Shown here: in pieces, positions 24,798 through 32,132 of the stretch
How the letters are laid out: each line of letters begins with the position of its first letter
How positions within the stretch are numbered: the stretch's first letter is position 1
From: Streptomyces sp. R41
GTDB lineage: Bacteria; Actinomycetota; Actinomycetes; Streptomycetales; Streptomycetaceae
Direction: 5' to 3'
Assembly (NCBI RefSeq): GCF_041053055.1
Contig: NZ_CP163443.1
Location: forward strand, 1,178,001-1,242,000
DNA length: 64,000 nucleotides
Program-made: the position numbers and the translations under genes
The notes under the pieces: generated by a model
What the model was told of the DNA's origin: nothing
What the model saw: only the letters and a program-made list of their open reading frames with translations
Database searches by the model: none

Positions 24798-25346
24798 ATG
24801 CCTGAACAGCCTCCGCACCCGAACGATCAGCGCCGCTGGCTGACCCCGGCGGAGCTAAAGACATGGCAGCAACTCGGCCTGATGATGCAGAGATTGCCCA
24901 GCGCCCTGGAAGCGCAGCTGCAGCAAGACGCGCACCTCAGTTACATCGAGTACTACGTCCTCGCCGGGCTGTCCGAGCAGCCGGGACACCGCATGCGCAT
25001 GAGCGACCTGGCCATCCGCGCCAACTCCGAACAGTCCCGCCTCTCCCACCTGATCAGCAGGCTGGAACGCCGAGGATTCGTCCGCCGCGAACCCGACCCC
25101 ACCAACGGCCGCTACACCCAAGCGATCCTGACCGAAGCCGGCCACGCCCACCTCGCCGAAGCCGCCCCAGGACACGTAGCCCGGGTACGCGACCTCGTCT
25201 TCGACATCCTCGACCCCGCCGAACTCAACACCCTGCGCACCACCGCCGAGAAAATCAACGAGACGATCGACCGCCAGGAACAGCAGGCCAACCCCCGCAA
25301 GAACACCGCCCCTCGGCAACCACAGCAGGACACCACGCCACAATGA
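24798..25346 (+). CDS. MarR-family transcriptional repressor
   Basis: 182 residues. A winged-helix domain occupies about 40-115 (MRMSDLAIRANSEQSRLSH, then RLERRGFVRREPDPTNGRY), flanked by dimerisation helices, with a Gln/Pro-rich tail at the C-terminus. MarR proteins of this kind respond to phenols, quinones or oxidants. Its neighbours (quinone-type reductase, DHA2 pump, DoxX) suggest such a signal. There is no ribosome binding site, and the ATG lies seven bases after a TAGACT hexamer, so the message is probably leaderless. Its last third is repeated exactly at 21469-21665. Confidence 0.92.
   Translation: MPEQPPHPNDQRRWLTPAELKTWQQLGLMMQRLPSALEAQLQQDAHLSYIEYYVLAGLSEQPGHRMRMSDLAIRANSEQSRLSHLISRLERRGFVRREPDPTNGRYTQAILTEAGHAHLAEAAPGHVARVRDLVFDILDPAELNTLRTTAEKINETIDRQEQQANPRKNTAPRQPQQDTTPQ
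25083..25279 (+). repeat. 197-bp direct repeat (intact copy)
   Basis: Identical to 21469-21665 at a constant offset of 3614 bp. The two copies flank the MFS pump and FMN reductase genes, so recombination between them would delete both genes and the marR N-terminus. Confidence 0.85.
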
Positions 25347-25453
25347 ACCTCGACGCGAGCAACGCCGGACATCCGACGTCGCACGCAACGGCGCCGGCAA
25401 CAGCCGTCACGGTGACGCCACTCATCCCCATCCCAGACGTCGTGAGATCCCTA

Positions 25454-25491
25454 CCGGACCCGGGGCGGTTTCATCACACCGCTTGGTCCGG
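25454..25491. terminator. Hairpin downstream of marR
   Basis: CCGGACC (25454-25460) pairs with GGTCCGG (25485-25491), and GCGGT with ACCGC inside. It lies 108 nt after the marR stop and before the cyclodeaminase-family gene, consistent with a terminator separating the two. Confidence 0.5.
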
Positions 25492-25593
25492 GCAAACGGG
25501 CGGGACCGGCCGGCGGCAGCCGTCGCCGACGCCCATACAAGCCACGCGCATGTACGGGGGCAGAGACCTGAAGCCCAGAGAGATCATGAGTGA

Positions 25594-26538
25594 ATGACCC
25601 GCCTACTGACTCGAAGTGACTTGCAGGCCGTGCTGGAGCCGGTGTCTTGCATGGCTGCGCTGCGCGACGGCTTCCGCGCCGCCGCCTCCCCGATAGCCGG
25701 ACAAAGAATACGTACTGACCTGCCATTTCCCGGAACGGCCACGGCTCTGATCCCCGGTGTACTGCCTGGCATCAAGGCGTACACGGTGAAAGTCAACGCC
25801 AAGTTCCCAGGTGCCCGACCAGCTCTGCGCGGAGTTGTCTGCCTCCACAGCGGTGATGACGGTCGACTTCTCGCGCTGATGGATTCCGCCACCATCACCG
25901 CATGGCGCACCGGACTGGCTGCGGCCCTGGGAACCCACCTTCTGGCCAGCCCCGCCTCGGCGGCCGGGTCAGTACTCGGAGTGATCGGCGCAGGCGCGCA
26001 GGCCGAGCTCGTGATGCATGGTCTGAGTGCCTTGCGACGGCATCGCGAGATCGTCATTCACGACTCGGATCCGGATCGCGCCCACGCCTTCGCCTCACGC
26101 CACGACGGCCGCCTCCTGACATCTGCCACACAGGTCGCCGCAGCCGCTGACATCGTCCTGCTCGCCACCTGGTCACGCTCACCGCTGCTCCGGCTGGCCG
26201 ATACCCGGCCAGGACAACACATCACAAGCCTAGGAGCCGACGAACCCGGCAAACAGGAACTCGCCGCCGACCTGCTGGAATCTGCACTCCTGGTCGTCGA
26301 CGACCGGGAACTCGCCGCGACCACAGGCGCGCTGTCGGCCGCCGGCCTTGCGGCCTGGGCTGCCGAGGCCACACTCAGCGAGGTTCTGCGTGGCGACCAT
26401 CCGGGACGTACCCGCGCGACGGACCGCTCCGTCTACGCGCCTGTCGGACTTCCCTGGCAAGACCTCGCTCTGGCGTGGGTCGCCTACCAGCAGGCAGAGC
26501 AGCATGACATCGGACAGAAGATCGACCTGCTCTCCTGA
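25594..26538 (+). CDS. Ornithine cyclodeaminase/mu-crystallin family protein
   Basis: 314 residues. It has a Rossmann motif GVIGAGAQAELVMHGL near residue 130, and GVLPGIKAYTVKVNAKFPG and MDSATITAWRTGLAAA in the N-terminal domain, both characteristic of the superfamily. Members include ornithine cyclodeaminase, alanine dehydrogenase and ketimine reductase; the specific substrate cannot be read. It is not the SbnB branch. The start has no strong ribosome binding site; an ATGAGTGAATG string overlaps it, so the true start could differ slightly. The gene ends against an IS5 transposase scrap in the opposite orientation, so its C-terminal region may have been affected by an insertion. Confidence 0.85.
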   Translation: MTRLLTRSDLQAVLEPVSCMAALRDGFRAAASPIAGQRIRTDLPFPGTATALIPGVLPGIKAYTVKVNAKFPGARPALRGVVCLHSGDDGRLLALMDSATITAWRTGLAAALGTHLLASPASAAGSVLGVIGAGAQAELVMHGLSALRRHREIVIHDSDPDRAHAFASRHDGRLLTSATQVAAAADIVLLATWSRSPLLRLADTRPGQHITSLGADEPGKQELAADLLESALLVVDDRELAATTGALSAAGLAAWAAEATLSEVLRGDHPGRTRATDRSVYAPVGLPWQDLALAWVAYQQAEQHDIGQKIDLLS

Positions 26539-26540
26539 CG

Positions 26541-26615
26541 CTTCTCCGGCAGGTGGACCCACTGCGTTCCGGTCTGGAACTTGTAGGCGATCGCGTCGAT
26601 CACCTCCCGGGCAAC
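26541..26615 (-). mobile_element. IS5-family transposase fragment
   Basis: On the minus strand this reads REVIDAIAYKF followed by QTGTQWVHLPEK, the N-terminal conserved block of IS5-type (DUF4096-like) transposases. Only about 25 codons remain, with no start, no DDE catalytic core and no terminal repeats that I can see. It begins immediately after the stop of the cyclodeaminase-family gene. It is a relic of an insertion sequence. Confidence 0.7.
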
Positions 26616-26690
26616 GGCTCGAACCGAGCCCACGGCGCACCTGTTAACGGCACCCCCGGACCGACGACCGACCGATCCAGACGAAACCGC

Positions 26691-27302
26691 CTAGCCCCTG
26701 CGTCGCAGCCGTGCCGAGAGATGGTGCTGCATGGGCTGACCGACCGCCTCGAGGTCGTGGTCGAACGTGAGTGTGTCGTCGGCCAGTGTGTAGCGGCGAC
26801 GGGTGGCGTCGACCTTCTTGGCGGTGGGGGCGAGGGCCACCTCGTGGCTGGACAGGTCGACCGTGTTGTCGGTCGCACGGCCGACCATGATCTCCGCGAT
26901 GCCGGTGGGCTGGGTGATCAGCGCCTCCACCCGGCCGTCGGGCTGGAGCCGCCACCAGCCGCTCTCCCGGGCCGACGGACGCAGCGGTGCGTCATCGGCG
27001 TCGAGCAGCCAGGCCCGGGCCTCGTAGCGCAGGAAGGGGCGGCCGTCATGGCTGAAGGTCACTTCCTGCGCGTACGTGAAATCCCTGGTGAGGGTCGGGT
27101 ACCCGCCCTGGCCCCGGCCGTACCAGGAGCCCAGGAGGCCGAGCACGGGCTCGAGCAGTGCGTGCGGTGCGGGCGCCTCGTCCGGTCGGTGGCTGTCGGG
27201 GTACGGGTACTCCGGTGCGGGGTCGAACACGGTGTGCGCTCCTGGGGTCGGTGCCGGTGCCGGGTGGCAGCCTAGGGTGTCGATCCACTCGGCGACGCGC
27301 AC
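26691..27302 (-). CDS. Nitrobindin-like heme-binding beta-barrel protein
   Basis: 203 residues, GTG start. The diagnostic motif [13 protein letters not shown] (GxWxGxGxGxYP) is at about 58-70, followed by the beta-barrel [24 protein letters not shown], and the histidine near the C-terminus ([11 protein letters not shown]) fits the heme ligand. Nitrobindins (formerly DUF1794/UPF0678) bind ferric heme and isomerise peroxynitrite to nitrate. The N-terminal 50 residues are Pro-rich and may be disordered; a shorter start is possible. It is divergent from the sigma-factor gene. Confidence 0.88.
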   Translation of the reverse strand: MRVAEWIDTLGCHPAPAPTPGAHTVFDPAPEYPYPDSHRPDEAPAPHALLEPVLGLLGSWYGRGQGGYPTLTRDFTYAQEVTFSHDGRPFLRYEARAWLLDADDAPLRPSARESGWWRLQPDGRVEALITQPTGIAEIMVGRATDNTVDLSSHEVALAPTAKKVDATRRRYTLADDTLTFDHDLEAVGQPMQHHLSARLRRRG

Positions 27303-27424
27303 GGGAGGCGGTCCTCCGGCCCGTCACCTCGTGCGGACCACTGACGAGCAGGTCGCAGAGCGACGCTTCCATCGGCAGCTGGGTCCATTCGCGCCCCGCA
27401 CTCCGAAGCGAGAAGAATCGGAAC

Positions 27425-28069
27425 ATGAACTTCCGCAAAGGGCGGGCAATCTCCTGGCGCGGGCAGACCGTATATACGGGTATGCAAGGGTTCCGGTTTT
27501 CGGTGGGCCGCCTTCCGGACGAGGCTCTGCTGGCCGGACTGGCCACCGGTGACCCGGAGCTCGCCGTCACCTTCGTAAGAAGGTTCCAGCACACGGTCTT
27601 CGGTGTCGCCATCGCCGTCATCGGGGATCCGCAGCTCGCCGAGGACATCGCCCAGCAGACGTTCGAGCGTGCATGGCGTCATGCGCAGATGTACGACTCG
27701 CGCCGCGGCTCGGTGACGACCTGGCTGACGACCATCGCCCACAACCTCGCCATCGACGCCGTCCGTTCGCGGCGGCCGGAGCCGGTGGCGCCAGAAGACC
27801 TCGACGCCATCCTGGGCATCGTCAGCGAGACTCCCGAGCAGCACGCGTTGGCCGACGAGGCGTCGTCCCGGCTGCGGGCCGCCGTGGCGGAGCTGCCGCG
27901 CGAACAGGGGCGCGCCCTGGTGATGGCGGGTATCTACGGAATGACGGCCCAGCAGATCGCCGACTGGGAGAAGATCCCGCTGGGCACCGCCAAAACGCGT
28001 ATCAGGACAGCGATGGGGAAGCTGCGGACCACGCTCGCGTCTCCGAAGCGAGGCAATGATGTCCAGTGA
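27425..28069 (+). CDS. ECF RNA polymerase sigma factor, SigK-like
   Basis: 214 residues from ATG 27425; an internal ATG at 27482 is an alternative. Sigma region 2 is clear (FQHTVFGVAIAVIGDPQLAEDIAQ, then TFERAWRHAQMYDSRRGSV), and region 4 ends in the helix-turn-helix MTAQQIADWEKIPLGTAKTR. It should redirect RNA polymerase to a stress regulon. The downstream gene overlaps its 3' end and encodes the cognate zinc-type anti-sigma factor. No target is evident in the window, except possible autoregulation. Confidence 0.9.
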   Translation: MNFRKGRAISWRGQTVYTGMQGFRFSVGRLPDEALLAGLATGDPELAVTFVRRFQHTVFGVAIAVIGDPQLAEDIAQQTFERAWRHAQMYDSRRGSVTTWLTTIAHNLAIDAVRSRRPEPVAPEDLDAILGIVSETPEQHALADEASSRLRAAVAELPREQGRALVMAGIYGMTAQQIADWEKIPLGTAKTRIRTAMGKLRTTLASPKRGNDVQ

Positions 28070-28814
28070 CGTGACCTGCGAGAAGCTGCGGGAACTCGGT
28101 GCCGAGCTGGCTCTCGGCGTGCTGCCCGGCCGAGAGCGGGCCGGCGCGGTCGCCCATCTGGACCACTGTGCGGACTGCCGGGAGTACATCGAGCAGCTGA
28201 CCCTCGTGGGCGACGGGCTGATCGGGCTGCTGCCGGGCAGTGAGCCGCCGGTCGGGCTCGAGACCCGGGTGACGCAGGCGCTGACACAGGCGGCGTCGGC
28301 GCGCGAGGGGCATCCGCAGGCTCACGGCTCCGGCATCCCTCGCATGGGCCTCGGCGGCCGGGTACGCCTGCGCGTCGCCTCCTCCGTGGCCGCGCTCCTG
28401 CTCGCCGTCGGGTTCGGCGGCTGGGCGGTCGGCACGGCGATCGAAGAGGTCACGGCCGGCTCTTCCCAGTCCACCGAGGCCGAGGCGGGCCTCTTGGAGG
28501 GAGGACTGACCTCGGCGCGCGCCCCCGGGAGGCCGACCGGTGATGTCTACGCCCACCCCGGGTCTCCGGGCTGGATCTACATGACCGTCAACCTCGCCGT
28601 AGCCGGCACTCCGTACAGCGGCAAGGTCACCTGCCTGCTGGAGAACAGTGACGGCAGCGTGGTTCGCGTCGGCAACTTCACCTTGCACGAGGGCTATGGC
28701 TTTTGGGGTGGCCCGGCCTCCGTCGACCCCGCGGCGCTCTCGGGCGCCCGGCTGACGTCGCCCGACGGCACCGTGCTTGCCACAGCCCACTTCGACACGG
28801 ACGACCTGGCGTAA
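28056..28814 (+). CDS. Membrane anti-sigma factor with zinc-binding domain (RskA-like)
   Basis: 252 residues, overlapping the sigma gene by 14 nt. A second ATG three bases on is an equally good start. The N-terminal ZAS motif HLDHCADC (HxxxCxxC) lies at about residues 31-38. One transmembrane helix is at about 110-135 (ASSVAALLLAVGFGGWAVG). The extracytoplasmic C-terminal part resembles the anti-sigma-K domain (GSPGWIYMTVNLAVAG, then VGNFTLHEGYGFWGGP). It should hold the ECF factor at the membrane until proteolysis or redox change releases it. Confidence 0.9.
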   Translation: MMSSDVTCEKLRELGAELALGVLPGRERAGAVAHLDHCADCREYIEQLTLVGDGLIGLLPGSEPPVGLETRVTQALTQAASAREGHPQAHGSGIPRMGLGGRVRLRVASSVAALLLAVGFGGWAVGTAIEEVTAGSSQSTEAEAGLLEGGLTSARAPGRPTGDVYAHPGSPGWIYMTVNLAVAGTPYSGKVTCLLENSDGSVVRVGNFTLHEGYGFWGGPASVDPAALSGARLTSPDGTVLATAHFDTDDLA

Positions 28815-28854
28815 CCCGGCGGGCTACGCAGCAGCGAGGGCGCCGGACCCGACC

Positions 28855-29769
28855 TCAGGTGGGCACCACGCGAAACCTATGGCCCGGCAACACCGCGGCG
28901 AGGGCCGCCGCCAGCTCGGGGACCGTGGGCCGGACAGACGGGTCGTCCCGCAGGCAGCCGTCGATGCTCGCGGCGAGAGCTCGTGGCAGGCGCCGCCGGG
29001 ACGCGATCGGCGGGGCGCTCGCCTCCAGCTGCGGATACCAGTCGTCCCGGCCCCCTGTGGCCTTGTCGTCCTCCGCCTGTGCGGTCCCCCCGTCGTAGGG
29101 CTCATCCGTGATCTCGTCGCAGTCGAACGGCACGTCACCACTGGCCACCTCGTACAGCGTGATGCCGATGCCCCACACGTCGGCAGCGGCCGACAGCCGT
29201 CCGCCACGCGCCTGCTCCGGCGAGAGGTAGCAGAACGTGCCCACCCCGGCAGGAGCGACCCCGGGCGGCCGCGCCACGCTGAGGTCGAGCACCTTCGCGT
29301 GGCCGCAGTCCACCACGATGTTGGACGGCTTGAGGTCCAGATGCAGCACGCCCTGCCCATGCAGGTAGTGGATGGCGGAACACAGCTGCACACCGAGCAG
29401 TGCCACGTCGGCACCGGCCGGCCGGCGCCGCAACCGGTCGATGAGGTGGGACAGCGTCTCCCCGGTGAGCGTCTCCAGGACGACGAGCGGCTCGGGCGAG
29501 TCGAAGGTCTCGTACGCGCGGACCAGGTGCGGATGGGCGAAGGTCCGCAGCCACCGGCCCTCCCGCAGCAGTCGACCGCGCAGCCGCGCATCGTCGCGGC
29601 GGTCCGGACGCAGCACCTTGATGACGCAGCGGCAGGCCCGTTCCTCGCTCCAGGAGTCGTACAGGTCCAGCCATCCCGTGCGCGCCAGGTGCCCCAGGAT
29701 CTCGTAGCCCGGAACCGGACGGGTGCCCGGTGCCAGGGGCGGGGCCGGTTCTGCCTGAGCATCGGTCAT
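28855..29769 (-). CDS. Soluble Ser/Thr protein kinase with degenerate glycine loop
   Basis: 304 residues, almost all a Hanks-type kinase domain. Visible motifs are IKVL (ATP-site lysine), HLDLKPSNIV (catalytic loop), DLS in place of DFG, SPEQA, and ADVWGIGITLYEVASG. The glycine-rich loop is abnormal (GHLARTGWLDLYD). There is no transmembrane helix or sensor domain, so it acts in the cytoplasm. The start overlaps the ABC exporter stop (ATGA), so the exporter and kinase are co-translated, behind the histidine-rich micropeptide. It may phosphorylate the exporter or the micropeptide, which has several serines and threonines; no direct evidence exists. Confidence 0.88.
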   Translation of the reverse strand: MTDAQAEPAPPLAPGTRPVPGYEILGHLARTGWLDLYDSWSEERACRCVIKVLRPDRRDDARLRGRLLREGRWLRTFAHPHLVRAYETFDSPEPLVVLETLTGETLSHLIDRLRRRPAGADVALLGVQLCSAIHYLHGQGVLHLDLKPSNIVVDCGHAKVLDLSVARPPGVAPAGVGTFCYLSPEQARGGRLSAAADVWGIGITLYEVASGDVPFDCDEITDEPYDGGTAQAEDDKATGGRDDWYPQLEASAPPIASRRRLPRALAASIDGCLRDDPSVRPTVPELAAALAAVLPGHRFRVVPT

Positions 29770-31628
29770 GACAGCACCGTTCCCGGTGACGAGGAGCTCG
29801 CCTGGGCGGGTCCGGTCATCGCGTGCAGCCGGTGGAGCCGGGCGTACGTCCCGCCGTGCACGAGCAGGTCGTCGTGGGGCCCGGACTCGACGACCCGGCC
29901 ACCGTCGAGCACCACGATCCGCGTGGCGTCACGGACGGTGAGCAGGTTGTGCGAGATGACGATGGTCGTCCGCCCGGCCATGAGGCGGCGCAGCGGGTCC
30001 ATGATCCTTCGGCCCGACTGTACGTCGAGGCCGGTGGTCGGTTCGTCCAGGAGCAGTACGGGCGCGTCCCTGATCATCGCGCGCGCGATCGCCAGGCGCT
30101 GGCGCTGTCCGCCGGACAGCGTCCGACCGCGCTGGCCGACCATCGTGTCGTAACCCTCGGGGAGCAGCTGAATGAACTCGTGGGCGTCCGCGGCCGCCGC
30201 TGCCGCGACGATCTCCGCCTCCGTCGCCTCGGGTCGGCCGTAGGCGATGTTCTCGCGCACCGTGCCGTGGAAGACGAGCGTCTCCTGCAGCACCACCGCG
30301 ACGCTCTCCCGCACGTCGGACAGGAACAGGTCCCGCAGATCGCGCCCGTCGAGACGGACCGTGCCCTGATCGGGGTCGTAGAAGCGGAGCTGCAGTTTCG
30401 CGACCGTGGACTTGCCGGCCCCGCTGGCCCCGACCAGTGCCAGGGTCTCGCCGGGGGCGGCGTGGAACGACACACCGGACAGCGCCCAGCGCGACGTACC
30501 GGGATAGCGGAAGGACACGTCGTCGAACTCGATGTCGCCCCGCGCCCGGCCGATCCGCCGGGCGTGGGCGGACTCGACGACCTGGGGGCGCTGGTCCAGC
30601 AACTCGATGATCCGCTCCGCGGAGGCCGACGCGGCGTAGAAGCTGTTGCCGAGGCGGGAGAGGTCGCGGATCGGACTGTAGAGCTTGCCGATCAGCGCCA
30701 GGAAGACCAGAAGCCCGCCCAGTGTGAGCTGGCCCTGCGCCAGTTTCCAGGTGCCGAGCCCCATGACGGCGAGGGCGCCGGACACCTCTATGGTCTCGAC
30801 GAGCGGTCGGTAGACGGCACGGATCCGGGCCGACGCCATCGCGGCGTGGAACTTGCCGACGTTCTCACGCTCGAAGCGGCGCTCCTCCCAGCCCTGCCGG
30901 TTGTACGCCTGGACCAGGGCCACGTTGCCCAACGACTCCTCGGCGACCGCGCTGAGCGAACCGCTGCGGCGTCTGCGCTCCCGTGACGCCTCCTTGATCA
31001 GCCGGGAGAAGTGCCGGGCGGCGCGCCAGAACAGCGGCACGATGACGAGCGCGAGGAGCGTCAGGTCCCATTGGAGGTACAGAAGAAGGCCGAGGAAGAC
31101 GCCCAGCCGGATCACCTGGTAGAGCGCGTCCGCGACACCCGAGAGCAGGAAGGTCTCGACGGCGTCCACGTCACCCGTGACACGCGACAGCACGTCTCCC
31201 AGGCGCCGCCGTTCGAAGAACCCGAGTGACAGTCCCTGGACGTGCCGGAACACGTCGGAGCGCAAGGCCACGAGGAAGCGCTCGCTGACCCATGTGGACG
31301 TCATGTCGTCGGCGAACCCCAGAAGGCCGGAGCCGACGATGAGCCCCAGGTAGGTCGGCGCGATCCACAGAAAGGGCTTCAGATCTCGCGGGACGAGCAC
31401 CTCGTCCACCACGATCTTGAAGAGCCACAGTTCGGCAGCGTCGACGAGGGGTCCGATCAGGCTGAAGAGGACAAGAGGGACGAGCCAGCGCCGGCGACCG
31501 CGTGTGTAGGGCCAGAAACGCCGGAACACCTCGCGCGGGGGCAACGGTGGCGCGGCCGCCACCACGGCATCGGCATCCTCGCCCACCGACAGCAGACGTC
31601 GCAGAACGTGCCGCGGGATACGCACCAT
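29766..31628 (-). CDS. ABC exporter, fused transmembrane and ATPase domains
   Basis: 620 residues. The N-terminal six-helix exporter domain (about 50-340) precedes an ATPase domain with Walker A GASGAGKST, signature LSGGQRQRLAIARAM and Walker B VLLLDEPTTGLD. No C39 peptidase domain is present, so it would not cut a leader peptide itself. It is a type IV (MsbA/LmrA-like) exporter, likely homodimeric. It is the middle gene between a histidine-rich micropeptide 67 nt upstream and a kinase that overlaps its end. The micropeptide, or a metal or compound it binds, is the natural candidate cargo. Confidence 0.92.
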   Translation of the reverse strand: MVRIPRHVLRRLLSVGEDADAVVAAAPPLPPREVFRRFWPYTRGRRRWLVPLVLFSLIGPLVDAAELWLFKIVVDEVLVPRDLKPFLWIAPTYLGLIVGSGLLGFADDMTSTWVSERFLVALRSDVFRHVQGLSLGFFERRRLGDVLSRVTGDVDAVETFLLSGVADALYQVIRLGVFLGLLLYLQWDLTLLALVIVPLFWRAARHFSRLIKEASRERRRRSGSLSAVAEESLGNVALVQAYNRQGWEERRFERENVGKFHAAMASARIRAVYRPLVETIEVSGALAVMGLGTWKLAQGQLTLGGLLVFLALIGKLYSPIRDLSRLGNSFYAASASAERIIELLDQRPQVVESAHARRIGRARGDIEFDDVSFRYPGTSRWALSGVSFHAAPGETLALVGASGAGKSTVAKLQLRFYDPDQGTVRLDGRDLRDLFLSDVRESVAVVLQETLVFHGTVRENIAYGRPEATEAEIVAAAAAADAHEFIQLLPEGYDTMVGQRGRTLSGGQRQRLAIARAMIRDAPVLLLDEPTTGLDVQSGRRIMDPLRRLMAGRTTIVISHNLLTVRDATRIVVLDGGRVVESGPHDDLLVHGGTYARLHRLHAMTGPAQASSSSPGTVLS

Positions 31629-31657
31629 GGCAAGGGTCCGTTGTAGCTCGACGACGA

Positions 31658-31689
31658 AGCGGACCGGGCCCTCCAGGCCCCGGTCCGCT
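31658..31689 (-). terminator. Attenuator-like hairpin between micropeptide and ABC exporter
   Basis: AGCGGACCGGG (31658-31668) and CCCGGTCCGCT (31679-31689) form a perfect 11-bp stem with a 10-base loop. It begins six bases after the micropeptide stop and ends about 30 bases before the exporter ATG. Such intercistronic hairpins often terminate most transcripts and protect the upstream message, giving a high peptide-to-transporter ratio. Confidence 0.65.
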
Positions 31690-31695
31690 CAGCCC

Positions 31696-31866
31696 TCAGT
31701 CGTCGTGGTGGTCGTGACCGTGGTGACCGTTGTGACCGTGGTGACCGTCGGAGGAACCGCGACGATGGCGGCGGTGTCCCCTCATCGAGGTGTCGTCGCG
31801 CCTCGAGGTCGAATCATTCCGGTGGTCACGGTGTTTGGCAGGAAAGAGATCACTGAAGATCGCCAT
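31696..31866 (-). CDS. Histidine-rich micropeptide
   Basis: 56 residues, below usual gene-calling limits. ATG 31866 is preceded by GGGAGGA at five to six bases, one of the best ribosome binding sites in the window. The N-terminal half (MAIFSDLFPAKHRDHRND) leads through a Ser/Thr/Asp/Arg stretch to a C-terminus made of HHGH repeats: GHHGHNGHHGHDHHDD. There is no signal peptide and no cysteine. Fourteen histidines suggest binding of Ni, Zn, Cu or Co, or the core of a ribosomally made, modified peptide. It leads a unit with the exporter and kinase, separated from them by a hairpin. I do not recognise a family. Confidence 0.7.
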   Translation of the reverse strand: MAIFSDLFPAKHRDHRNDSTSRRDDTSMRGHRRHRRGSSDGHHGHNGHHGHDHHDD

Positions 31867-31935
31867 TGCATTCCTCCCGCTGAAATTTCCCTCGTAGGAG
31901 ATACGCGCCGAGGCCGGAATTGGATGGCGTCTCCC

Positions 31936-31958
31936 GGAAAAAAGACGGACTTCTTTCC
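31936..31958. promoter_or_regulatory. Inverted repeat upstream of the micropeptide
   Basis: GGAAAAAAG (31936-31944) and CTTCTTTCC (31950-31958) pair at eight of nine positions around a five-base centre, about 70 bp before the micropeptide ATG. The A-tract is striking in this GC-rich DNA. It is a candidate operator or promoter element. Confidence 0.4.
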
Positions 31959-32096
31959 AGGGCTGCGAGTGTCGGGGGTGGCATCGGCGGACGCGGAGCC
32001 GCCTGTGGTCCGTCGGCCGTGCTTGCTGGACGAGGAAGGGGACGGCCCACGACAGGTGCTGCGCGCACTCGGTTCAGGTGGGTCCGCGCGATCGGT

Positions 32097-32132
32097 CCGG
32101 CTCCGGCTCCGGCTCCCGGTCCCGGTCCCGGT
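32097..32132. repeat. Short GC-rich hexamer tandem repeat at the 3' end of the aldehyde dehydrogenase gene
   Basis: Three CCGGCT-type units are followed by three CCCGGT-type units just past the dehydrogenase stop. This is low-complexity DNA, possibly slippage-prone; no function is apparent. Confidence 0.6.

Noticed and set aside
25594..26538. Idea that this cyclodeaminase-family gene is a second diaminopropionate gene
   Set aside because: It lacks the SbnB-type N-terminal motif, has no SbnA partner nearby and lies 9 kb from the peptide locus in a stress-gene context.
32097..32132. Hexamer repeats considered as a CRISPR or regulatory array
   Set aside because: Units are six bases without spacers; this is simple low-complexity DNA.
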